Assembly: GCA_015068705.1 (NCBI GenBank)
Contig: SVJZ01000001.1
Span: 1-64,000 of the forward strand
DNA: 64,000 nt
Direction: 5' to 3'
Source of the DNA: Oscillospiraceae bacterium
GTDB lineage: Bacteria; Bacillota; Clostridia; UMGS1810
Each line of letters starts with the position of its first letter. Within the stretch, counting starts at the first letter, position 1. Below are positions 1 through 7,276 of this stretch, one piece after another. The position numbers and the translations under genes are program-made. The notes under the pieces were generated by a model, which was given only the letters and a program-made list of their open reading frames with translations, searched no databases and was not told the origin of the DNA.

Positions 1-240
1 AAGAGCATACTCGCTCTGCTTGAGAACCGGAAAATAATAGTTGATCTTTCCTTTTTTATCGCAAGAGATAACGCCTTTTTTAAGCAAACGAGCCATAAAG
101 GTCGCAATGGTAGAAGCAGTCCAATCATTGTTATTAAGTTCTTTTATGATGTCTGCAACAGTTAATTTATCTTTACTTCTCCATAGAATACACATAATCT
201 CATATTCCGCATCTGTTATTGTATGTTTTATAGCCGACAT
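1..240 (-). CDS. BlaI/MecI family transcriptional repressor (partial, runs off left edge)
   Basis: The first 80 codons of a winged-helix repressor are present; the C-terminus lies beyond base 1. The N-terminus (MSAIKHTITDAEYEIMCILW) and the following helix-turn-helix (TVADIIKELN, then WTASTIATFMARLLKKGVI) are typical of the BlaI/MecI/CopY family, whose members repress beta-lactamase or other stress genes and are cleaved or released when a BlaR1-type sensor fires. The ATG at 240 sits behind a good GTAAAGGAG ribosome binding site. The upstream region holds a TACA-N2-TGTA operator inside a long palindrome that overlaps the gene's own promoter, so autoregulation is likely. A BlaR1 peptidase or target gene would be expected to the left, outside the window. 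The family call is firm; the target is unknown. Confidence 0.85.
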   Translation of the reverse strand, partial: MSAIKHTITDAEYEIMCILWRSKDKLTVADIIKELNNNDWTASTIATFMARLLKKGVISCDKKGKINYYFPVLKQSEYAL

Positions 241-254
241 AATATCTCTCCTTT

Positions 255-292
255 ACAATGAACATATCTACATTTGTAGCTATGTTCATTGT
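255..292. promoter_or_regulatory. Palindromic BlaI/MecI-type operator
   Basis: A 38 bp inverted repeat has 12 bp arms (ACAATGAACATA and its exact complement) around a core CTACATTTGTAG. TACA-N2-TGTA is the known half-site arrangement for BlaI/MecI repressors. It lies between the -10 box and the start codon of the adjacent repressor gene. A second, degenerate CACATTTGTC motif overlaps the -35 box near 305-314. Confidence 0.7.
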
Positions 293-316
293 AACAAGTA
301 TATCCACATTTGTCAA
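288..316 (-). promoter_or_regulatory. SigA-type promoter of the BlaI-like gene
   Basis: On the minus strand a -35 TTGACA (311-316) and a -10 TACAAT (288-293) are separated by 17 bp. The -10 overlaps the right arm of the operator palindrome, so repressor binding should block RNA polymerase. Confidence 0.7.
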
Positions 317-337
317 TATACTTTTATAAAATTACAC

Positions 338-370
338 AAAAAAACTCCGACTTTTCTGAAAAAGCCGGAG
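338..370 (-). terminator. Rho-independent terminator after the AraC gene
   Basis: On the minus strand an 11 bp stem beginning CTCCGGCTTTT (one G-U pair) is followed by seven T residues. It lies downstream of the AraC regulator and the short reading frame behind it. Confidence 0.7.
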
Positions 371-459
371 GCAATTACACCATGTTATTCTGTTTATTCC
401 ATATTCAACGCCAATTTAATTCTTTCACATACGCTAAATATAGCCATTAGAATCTAGTG

Positions 460-537
460 TCAATGAGATGGGACTTCAAGTTCCTTCAGCCACTCCAAAA
501 GCCCCCATCTGTTTTGTCGATGGAGGTACGCTTTCAT
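460..537 (-). CDS. Possible 25-residue peptide overlapping the AraC stop codon
   Basis: An ATG at 537 overlaps the AraC regulator's TGA in an ATGA arrangement and opens a 25-codon frame ending LEWLKELEVPSH before a TGA. GAAGAGGA lies just upstream and could act as a ribosome binding site. The frame is rich in Trp, Leu and charged residues and could form one amphipathic helix. It may be a genuine small protein, a decayed start of a lost gene, or chance. I do not recognise a family. Only its coupling position and the terminator downstream argue for it. Confidence 0.3.
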   Translation of the reverse strand: MKAYLHRQNRWGLLEWLKELEVPSH

Positions 538-1355
538 TCCTCTTCGCCCAACGCATAATATTTTTTCATATATTCTCTTGGCGTGCAGTAGTGATACTGC
601 TTGAAAGCCTGGTTAAATGAACGTACGTTTTTAAATCCTGAACGCTCGGAAATCTCTAAATAACGCTTTTGGGGATGTTTTTTCATCAGTTGTATGGATT
701 TTTCCAGGCGGAATATGGTGTAGTAACTCCAGAATGTCACTCCGGTTATCCGCTTAAAATGATGGCAAAAATAACTTTTCGTATAATTCAGATGATTTGC
801 CACATCTTCCAATCCAAAATCTTCTGCGTAATATTGTTCCAAAAATGCCATAACCGAATTTAGAAATTCGCTTTTGTTCGTCTGCTTGATTCGTGCATGA
901 TCACCCAATAAGCTATATTCCATATCTCTCAATATCGTGAGAAATATTTTCTGAACACCAATATTTACCGAAAGTTCGTATCCTGGCGCTTTGGTCTGGT
1001 GTTCTGCCATAATATCCAATATATATCTTTTCAGTTTTTTATAGCATTTCGCATTTGGAACAATTATCGCATCATGCAGTTGTATATTGACTAAATCTAC
1101 AACAGGAAACGCTTTCATCACAAATGTTTTACTTGGCTCATACGAATAGAGATTGTGTATCAATCCGGAAGTAACGATACAAATTTCTCCACTTTCCAAT
1201 ACAAAACTATTGTTTTCGATTGTAATGGATAGCCTGCCTTCCAAAACAAAAATAATTTCAATTTCGTCATGGAAGTGCGGGATATATTTTACATTGGTAT
1301 GCTCTATCAAAAACGGATAACTCTTTGTTGCGTGGTTTATCAACTCATAATACAT
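534..1355 (-). CDS. AraC family transcriptional regulator with cupin sensor domain
   Basis: A 273-residue protein with an N-terminal cupin-like sugar-sensing domain (about residues 15-100; IPHFHDEIEIIFVLEG is the usual cupin strand pair) and a C-terminal AraC double helix-turn-helix (about 165-268; the GFKNVRSFNQAFKQYHYCTPREY segment carries the second HTH signature). It is divergent from the isomerase gene at 1495 with a ~140 bp shared control region, the usual layout for a local activator of a sugar-use gene. It ends with a short coupled frame and a terminator. The effector is unknown; the neighbour suggests an aldose or a breakdown product. Fold and role as a regulator are well supported. 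Confidence 0.88.
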   Translation of the reverse strand: MYYELINHATKSYPFLIEHTNVKYIPHFHDEIEIIFVLEGRLSITIENNSFVLESGEICIVTSGLIHNLYSYEPSKTFVMKAFPVVDLVNIQLHDAIIVPNAKCYKKLKRYILDIMAEHQTKAPGYELSVNIGVQKIFLTILRDMEYSLLGDHARIKQTNKSEFLNSVMAFLEQYYAEDFGLEDVANHLNYTKSYFCHHFKRITGVTFWSYYTIFRLEKSIQLMKKHPQKRYLEISERSGFKNVRSFNQAFKQYHYCTPREYMKKYYALGEEE

Positions 1356-1375
1356 AAATATCGCCTCTCGATTTT

Positions 1376-1403
1376 ATTATACACTTTCCAATAAAAAAAG
1401 CAA
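1376..1403 (-). promoter_or_regulatory. Probable promoter of the AraC regulator
   Basis: A minus-strand TATAAT (1376-1381) lies 16 bp downstream of TTGCTT (1398-1403), about 20 bp before the AraC start codon. The -10 is a perfect match; the -35 is weak. Confidence 0.5.
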
Positions 1404-1494
1404 TATTTTTCTAAAAAAGAACAATATATCAATAGATTGTCATCACTACATATCATACAATAGGAGTATATATTTCAAAAGGAGCGATGCACAA

Positions 1495-2898
1495 ATGGAA
1501 AAAATTAAATTGGCATACTGCCCTACCCGCAGAGATGTATTCAGCCGCGAGGAAGCTATGAAATTCAACCATATCCTGCGACAACAACTAAATGAATTCG
1601 ACATCGACATCATAGATCTGGAAGGCATCAATCAAGAAAAACTGTTGTACCAAGATAGCGACATCCCGGCAATTATAGAAAGATTTTCTTTGGCAAAAGT
1701 AGATGCAGTATTTTTTCCACACTGTAATTTTGGTTCGGAAAACCGGGTGGCGCAAGTTGCCAAAGCACTCGGAGTCCCAGTACTGATATGGGGGCCCAGA
1801 GATGATAGTCCAAATCACAAGGGACTACGTAGCAGAGATTCCCAATGTGGAATGTTTGCAACCGGAAAAGTGCTTCGGCGGCACAATACTCCATTTACCT
1901 ATCTTACCAATTCATGGTTGGGCAGTGATGATTTTAAAAACGGATTCAAAAAATTTATACGGGTTGTAAGTGTTGTAAAATCCATGAAAAATTTAAATAT
2001 TTTGCAAATCTCCACTCGTCCCGAACCATTTTGCAGTGTCATCTGTAACGAAAACGAATTGATCGAAAAATTCAACATCCACTTGTACCCCATCACGTTA
2101 AATGATTTGATGTTAAAAAGAGAGCAAATTGTGCAATCAAGCCCCAAAGAATTAATCGATACCATTGATTTTATCAAGAAAATCGACTCAATCGGTGACG
2201 AGGAAAAAATTGTCCGTCTTGCCTCACTCAAAGTGGCAATGAAGGAGATGGCAAAACAATACGGTTGCAGAGCCATCGCCATCCAATGTTGGACATCCCT
2301 TCAGGATATACTCGGTATCATGCCATGCTCTGCAAACGCCTTGCTTACCGACGAAGGTATTCCCACGGTTTGCGAAACAGATATTCATGGTGCAATCACC
2401 GCCATTATGATGCAGGCTATCACTTTGGGAGAAGATGTACCGTTTTTCGCAGATATCACTGTGCGTCATCCTGAAAATGACAACGGAGAGTTATTATGGC
2501 ATTGTGGCAATTTCCCCTACTCTTTAGCTAAAAACAAGGACATCGCCAAGGTTGGCGAAAGCATATATCACGATAATAATTATGGAATAAATGAATGGCA
2601 ACTCAAAGACGGAGACCTAACCATCGCAAGATTTGACAGTGACCACGGCGAATATCAATTACTTATTGGGGAAGCGCAAACTATTGACGGTCCAAAAAAT
2701 GTAGGGAGTTATGTTTGGATTGAAGTGGATAATTGGCCGAAATGGGAGCACAAACTGGTAGAAGGCCCATATATTCATCATGTAGCGGCAATTTACGGGA
2801 AATACGGAGAAATTCTTCACGAAGCTTGCAAGTACATTTCGCCATTAACCCCCGATCCGTTATTATCTTTACAAGAAATCGAAAAACGTTGGCAATAA
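1495..2898 (+). CDS. L-fucose/L-arabinose isomerase family protein
   Basis: A 467-residue cytoplasmic protein of the FucI/AraA fold, which interconverts aldoses and ketoses using a divalent metal. The N-terminal Rossmann-like part runs to about residue 170. The central and C-terminal parts contain the acidic metal-site region around Glu294 (VCETDIHGAITAIMMQA) and a conserved-looking histidine segment (ELLWHCGNFP, about residue 343). A GGAG site precedes the ATG. It is divergent from an AraC regulator and followed by a strong terminator, so it is transcribed alone. The protein belongs to the broad FucI-like group rather than classical FucI (about 590 residues), so the substrate cannot be named. 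A second, different member of the same fold sits at the other end of the window. Confidence 0.82.
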   Translation: MEKIKLAYCPTRRDVFSREEAMKFNHILRQQLNEFDIDIIDLEGINQEKLLYQDSDIPAIIERFSLAKVDAVFFPHCNFGSENRVAQVAKALGVPVLIWGPRDDSPNHKGLRSRDSQCGMFATGKVLRRHNTPFTYLTNSWLGSDDFKNGFKKFIRVVSVVKSMKNLNILQISTRPEPFCSVICNENELIEKFNIHLYPITLNDLMLKREQIVQSSPKELIDTIDFIKKIDSIGDEEKIVRLASLKVAMKEMAKQYGCRAIAIQCWTSLQDILGIMPCSANALLTDEGIPTVCETDIHGAITAIMMQAITLGEDVPFFADITVRHPENDNGELLWHCGNFPYSLAKNKDIAKVGESIYHDNNYGINEWQLKDGDLTIARFDSDHGEYQLLIGEAQTIDGPKNVGSYVWIEVDNWPKWEHKLVEGPYIHHVAAIYGKYGEILHEACKYISPLTPDPLLSLQEIEKRWQ

Positions 2899-2919
2899 TC
2901 TTTGTTTATGCTATTTTCC

Positions 2920-2956
2920 AAAAAACGGACAGAATTCTTGTCCGTTTTTCTTTTTT
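2920..2956 (+). terminator. Rho-independent terminator after the isomerase gene
   Basis: A perfect stem AAAAACGGACA / TGTCCGTTTTT with a 7-base loop is followed by a T-rich tract, 20 bp after the stop codon. Confidence 0.85.
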
Positions 2957-3046
2957 CACTTTTTTTTCAAAAAAGAATGGTAATTTTTCGTGATCTATTA
3001 TATAATAAAGCTATTGGTCGAAATAAAAAAGCGAAAGGAGCGCGCC

Positions 3047-3889
3047 ATGAATTTCAAATGGCTTGAAAAAGTAAAGAATATTGCGCTTGTGCGCCGTGTT
3101 GCTCCTGTGGTTCAACGGTTTTTGAAAGATGATATTACGGGTCTTGCGGCAGAACTGACCTTTTATCTTATTACTGCATTTTTTCCGTTTCTGATTCTTA
3201 TTTTTACCATCATCTCCTATTCGCCGCTCACGGCAGAAACTACACTTCTCCCACTATTGTCGGCATTACCCGCACAAACCTATCATATTATTGTAACGGT
3301 TCTTACCGGTGTAACCCGAAGCATTCCCATCATCTGTTTTTCGACACTGGTCGCACTGTGGTCCATGTCGGGCGCCATCAACGCCATTGCCAAAGCACTC
3401 AACCGTTTTTATCGGGTAACCGAAAACCGCAGCATCTTTCGTCTGCGCATGGTTGGAATGTTGTTTGCGTTTGCCATCGCCGTGTCCATTGTGCTTTCGT
3501 TTGTTTTGCTGGTGCTTGGATCGTTAATCAGCGATCTGCTATCGCATTATTTCCATAATATCGAAGCCATCTGGCCTGGCATCCGTGTTATTTTTGTTGC
3601 GCTCATGCTCTCATTTACCTTTGCGTTGCTCTATCGCATGATGCCCAATCGCCGTCTGCAGTTAAGACAGGTGTTAGGCGGCGCATTCTTTGCCTCGCTT
3701 GCGTGGGGCGGTTCTTCCTTACTTTTTTCGTTTTATGTCAATAATTTTGCCCGTTACCACATTATATACGGAAGCCTTGGTGGTGTGGTAGCACTGATTA
3801 CCTGGTTGTATATGACCAGCTATATTATCCTGCTGGGTGGTGCAATCAATGCGCTTCTTGCCGAGCGAAAGGATGACAAGTCCGTATGA
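3047..3889 (+). CDS. YihY/BrkB family inner membrane protein
   Basis: A 280-residue integral membrane protein of the YihY/BrkB (formerly 'ribonuclease BN') family, with about six hydrophobic segments and the family features LTFYLITAFFPFLILIF near the N-terminus and GGAFFASLAWGGSSLLFSFY near residue 220. Family function is unsettled; the old RNase BN label came from a misassignment. I use the ATG at 3047 because AAAGGAG precedes it and the conserved region starts just after; an earlier in-frame start at 2990 lacks a ribosome binding site. The stop overlaps the comEC start by four bases (ATGA), so the two are translationally coupled. Confidence 0.85.
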   Translation: MNFKWLEKVKNIALVRRVAPVVQRFLKDDITGLAAELTFYLITAFFPFLILIFTIISYSPLTAETTLLPLLSALPAQTYHIIVTVLTGVTRSIPIICFSTLVALWSMSGAINAIAKALNRFYRVTENRSIFRLRMVGMLFAFAIAVSIVLSFVLLVLGSLISDLLSHYFHNIEAIWPGIRVIFVALMLSFTFALLYRMMPNRRLQLRQVLGGAFFASLAWGGSSLLFSFYVNNFARYHIIYGSLGGVVALITWLYMTSYIILLGGAINALLAERKDDKSV

Positions 3890-6255
3890 GAGCCACAACG
3901 TTTTGCGCCATCCTCTCCTACATAACGGGAGTGATACTGTTTGGTAATGCCGATATTACTTATCTAAACCTGTTATTGATCATACCGGCAATACTGGCTA
4001 TTATTTTTCTCATTTTTTGCCGCCGCTTTGCTGGTATTCCACTTATTATTGCGTTTTTTCTGGCTTTAGGCGGATACTACGGAGCTTGGTATCAGGATGC
4101 ACATACCAGACCCTTTCAAGGTCTGTGGGACAAGCCTGTTACCCTCACCTGCCGCATTGACGGGTTGCCAAACCGCGGTGACGGATATTTGCTCTGCAAC
4201 GCCAGAATAATTTCTGTTTCCACGCCCGAAGCAGTGTATCCGTTACAGGAAAACATACAAATTCGTTGTTTTACAGAGATTGGTTCGGAATTTCCGGAGT
4301 ATGGCGAAACTGTATCCTTTAAAACCAAGCTGACCCGTCCCCAAAAAGCAGGAAATGACGGCGCTTTCGACTACGCGCGTCACCTGCAATCCAAAGGGAT
4401 TTATGCCTGCTGTGACGCGTATGATTATGCAATATTCCGTCATGGAATGTCTACAAACCGCAATCCTCTGATGCAGAGCATTTTGCGGTTAAAATCAAGT
4501 CTTCTCCAACAAATTGAGCGATATTTTACAGGAGATGACCGCGCTTTTATCAAAGCAGCTTTCCTTGGCGCAACTGATGAAATCAGCGAGCCTTTTGAAA
4601 CCGGATTGCAAAGATCGGGGCTTTCGCATCTTGTGAGTATTTCGGGGTTACATTTTGGTATTCTTATGTTTCTCTTTGGTGGTGTTTTTGGTTTGGTGCC
4701 ATTTCATCGCCGCAGATTGCTCAAATTGGTTTGTTATCCGGTGATGATCGTATTTCTTATGGCAATTACCGGTTTCCAACCGTCTGTGGTTCGCGCAGGC
4801 ATCATGGCACTGTTTGCCGTTGCGGCAGAAGGATTGTTTCGTGAATATGATACCTTTCACTCACTCATGCTGGCGGCACTTCTGATGCTCCTGCACAATC
4901 CATTTGCCATCTATGACCTGAGCTTTTTGCTCTCATTTACCGCCGTACTGGGCATTGCGCTATTTTCCAACCCGATAGAACAGATTTTGACGCGAATTGG
5001 TTTGCGTAGCAGTTGGCTTGTTCAATCTCTGAGTATGTCATTGGCTTCACAGGTTTTTGCCACCCCGGTTTTGTTGTGGCAGTTCAATGGCGTGGCAACC
5101 ATATCTGTTCTTTCCAATCTAATTGCCATTCCCTTGATGCCCTTTTTTATATATGGCTGCATGGTATTCTTACCTTTATCCTATCTCTGGCAACCGCTTG
5201 CAAAACTTGCCGCAGGATTTGTATTTATGGTAACCCGTGCAATTTTGCTCGCCATACGGGCAATTTCGGCAATTCCGTTTTCTTATTTACAATTGAGCGG
5301 ACGTACATTTTTGCTTCATTTTTGTTTCCTCGCATTGATATTGTCTGCACTATACATACTGGTTGTATATCGAAAAAAGCAGTTTCGTGCACCCGTGTGT
5401 TTGTCGCTTGTCATTATATTTTCGCTCTATCTTTTTGTTAGCAACCACGCCACCCCCTTTGCCGTTACCTGCCTGGATGTCGGGCAGGGTGATTGCCAGA
5501 TTATTCATACTCCCGGACGCCAAACCATTGTCATTGACGGCGGTGGATTGGCGCTACCCAATTCAGATACGGCGAAAAAGCACATCATCCCCTATCTTTA
5601 TTATCACGGAATTTCCCGGGTTGATTGTGCCATCGTCACGCACTATCACACCGACCATGCAAATGGAATCATCTCGCTACTTTCGTCATTTCCCGTAAAA
5701 CGCCTGATTTTACCCGACCGCCAACCGGAAGAAGATTCAAAAGATTTAAAGCGGCAACTCCTGCATGCGGCTTCTTTGAATGGAACTCAGGTTTTATATG
5801 CCGAATCGGGAGATTCCCTTTTGCTCGACCATAATGTTATGCTTGATGTCATTTCGCCGCAAATAAATGCCGCATCAGACGAAAACAACGATTCCATGGT
5901 TCTTCGCCTTTCTTACGGAAAACGGCGTTTTCTCTTTACCAGTGACATTGAGGAACATACCGAAAAGCAGTTGCTTTCGCAGGATCTGGCTTGTGATGTA
6001 CTAAAAATTGCGCATCACGGCTCAGGCACCTCGTCCAGCGAAGAATTTTTAGATGCTGTTTCACCCAAATATGCAATGATTGGGGTTGGGGAAAACAACA
6101 ACCATGGTCATCCTTCCTATTCCACCATCTATCGGCTCCAAAATCGCAACATCGCTTGTTATCGCACCGACCGAGATGGTCAAATCACCTTTCGAATATA
6201 TCACAAGGACGGCGAAATTATTCCAACTGCAAACAAGGAGGTTTCTGCCAAATGA
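3886..6255 (+). CDS. comEC: ComEC/Rec2 DNA uptake channel protein
   Basis: A 789-residue polytopic membrane protein that forms the channel for single-stranded DNA entry in natural transformation. The order matches the family: N-terminal membrane and OB-like DUF4131 region (about 1-190), the Competence domain with many membrane helices (about 215-500; LSHLVSISGLHFGILMFLFG is its hallmark), and a C-terminal metallo-beta-lactamase domain (about 525-780). The metal-binding HYHTDH motif is at residues 586-591 and a further histidine is in LKIAHHGSG, so the nuclease domain looks intact. It lies between a BrkB-type gene and holA with ATGA overlaps on both sides. No comEA or pilus genes are in the window, so competence itself is not shown. 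Confidence 0.93.
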   Translation: MRATTFCAILSYITGVILFGNADITYLNLLLIIPAILAIIFLIFCRRFAGIPLIIAFFLALGGYYGAWYQDAHTRPFQGLWDKPVTLTCRIDGLPNRGDGYLLCNARIISVSTPEAVYPLQENIQIRCFTEIGSEFPEYGETVSFKTKLTRPQKAGNDGAFDYARHLQSKGIYACCDAYDYAIFRHGMSTNRNPLMQSILRLKSSLLQQIERYFTGDDRAFIKAAFLGATDEISEPFETGLQRSGLSHLVSISGLHFGILMFLFGGVFGLVPFHRRRLLKLVCYPVMIVFLMAITGFQPSVVRAGIMALFAVAAEGLFREYDTFHSLMLAALLMLLHNPFAIYDLSFLLSFTAVLGIALFSNPIEQILTRIGLRSSWLVQSLSMSLASQVFATPVLLWQFNGVATISVLSNLIAIPLMPFFIYGCMVFLPLSYLWQPLAKLAAGFVFMVTRAILLAIRAISAIPFSYLQLSGRTFLLHFCFLALILSALYILVVYRKKQFRAPVCLSLVIIFSLYLFVSNHATPFAVTCLDVGQGDCQIIHTPGRQTIVIDGGGLALPNSDTAKKHIIPYLYYHGISRVDCAIVTHYHTDHANGIISLLSSFPVKRLILPDRQPEEDSKDLKRQLLHAASLNGTQVLYAESGDSLLLDHNVMLDVISPQINAASDENNDSMVLRLSYGKRRFLFTSDIEEHTEKQLLSQDLACDVLKIAHHGSGTSSSEEFLDAVSPKYAMIGVGENNNHGHPSYSTIYRLQNRNIACYRTDRDGQITFRIYHKDGEIIPTANKEVSAK

Positions 6256-7235
6256 AACTACTCAAAGAAGAATTAAAAGAAAACAAGCTACGCCCGGCAT
6301 ATCTGTTTTATGGCGATGAGGATTATCTGCGAGATTATTACATCAATAGCATTGTTTCCCAAATGGTAACCGACCCGGAATTCAATTACCTCAAATACAA
6401 CAACCAGCCGTATGAGCCAAGTGATATCGCCGCATTTTTAGACACCCCACCTTTGATGAGTGAAAAAAAGGTGCTGGTACTAAAAAATACCGGCTTATTC
6501 AAACGTCCAAGCGCCTCAGAAAAAGCCTTTTGGGCAAAGGCAATTGCTGACCTGCCGGAATACGTAGTTGTACTTTTTTCCGAGCAGGAGGTGGACAAAC
6601 GCAGCACCCTCTTTAAGGCAGTAAAAGATACCTATCATGTGGTGGAATTTCCCTATCAGGAACGCCATCACCTCATCAGTTGGTCTGATCGGGTTATGCG
6701 TTCTGTCGGCGGCACGATTGAACGGAAAGAAATTGAATACCTGCTTGATTTAACCGGTCCATCCATGCTTTCGTTAAAAAACGAATTGGACAAACTGGCA
6801 AACTATTGCGGCTCCAGAAAGGTAACCACGGAAGATATTGATAATTTGGTCAGCAAAAGCCTGGACGCAAAGGTATTTGCCATGATGGATGAACTGGTTT
6901 CCGGAAACATTTCTCAAGCCATGGAAACGCTTTCCCGTCTTCGTTTGCAAAAAGAACAACCGGTGGCAATTATTTCGTTGGTTTTCCGCCAGTTTTCTTC
7001 TCTGCGCAAGCTCAAATTACTGGAAGGGCAATGCAGTCTTGGCGAAATGGCAAAACGTACGGGGTTAAGGGAATTTGTGGTGAAAAAATATCTTTCCCAA
7101 CTAAAAGGATATCCATTGGAACGTTTAAACAAAATCATTCTAGCCTGTCAACGCGCCGACCATCAGATTAAATCCGGAAAAATGGAGCAGTGGCTTGCAT
7201 TGGAAACATTGTTTGTAACATGCGTACACCCTTAA
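6252..7235 (+). CDS. holA: DNA polymerase III delta subunit
   Basis: A 327-residue protein matching the clamp-loader delta subunit, which opens the beta sliding clamp. The N-terminal AAA-like domain (RPAYLFYGDEDYLRDYYI at about 15-32, without a working Walker A as usual for delta), a middle lid domain, and the C-terminal collar region (QPVAIISLVFRQFSSLRKLK) are all present. AAGGAGG lies 13 bp ahead of the ATG, which overlaps the comEC stop as ATGA. The comEC-holA order is common in Firmicutes; rpsT, often next, is absent here and a terminator follows. Confidence 0.92.
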   Translation: MKLLKEELKENKLRPAYLFYGDEDYLRDYYINSIVSQMVTDPEFNYLKYNNQPYEPSDIAAFLDTPPLMSEKKVLVLKNTGLFKRPSASEKAFWAKAIADLPEYVVVLFSEQEVDKRSTLFKAVKDTYHVVEFPYQERHHLISWSDRVMRSVGGTIERKEIEYLLDLTGPSMLSLKNELDKLANYCGSRKVTTEDIDNLVSKSLDAKVFAMMDELVSGNISQAMETLSRLRLQKEQPVAIISLVFRQFSSLRKLKLLEGQCSLGEMAKRTGLREFVVKKYLSQLKGYPLERLNKIILACQRADHQIKSGKMEQWLALETLFVTCVHP

Positions 7236-7240
7236 AACGC

Positions 7241-7276
7241 AAAAAACTCTGTGGCATATTGCCACAGAGTTTTTTT
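7241..7276. terminator. Bidirectional terminator between holA and the PBP gene
   Basis: A perfect inverted repeat AAAACTCTGTGGCA / TGCCACAGAGTTTT with A- and T-runs on its two sides lies between the convergent stop codons. It can serve both strands. Confidence 0.88.
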
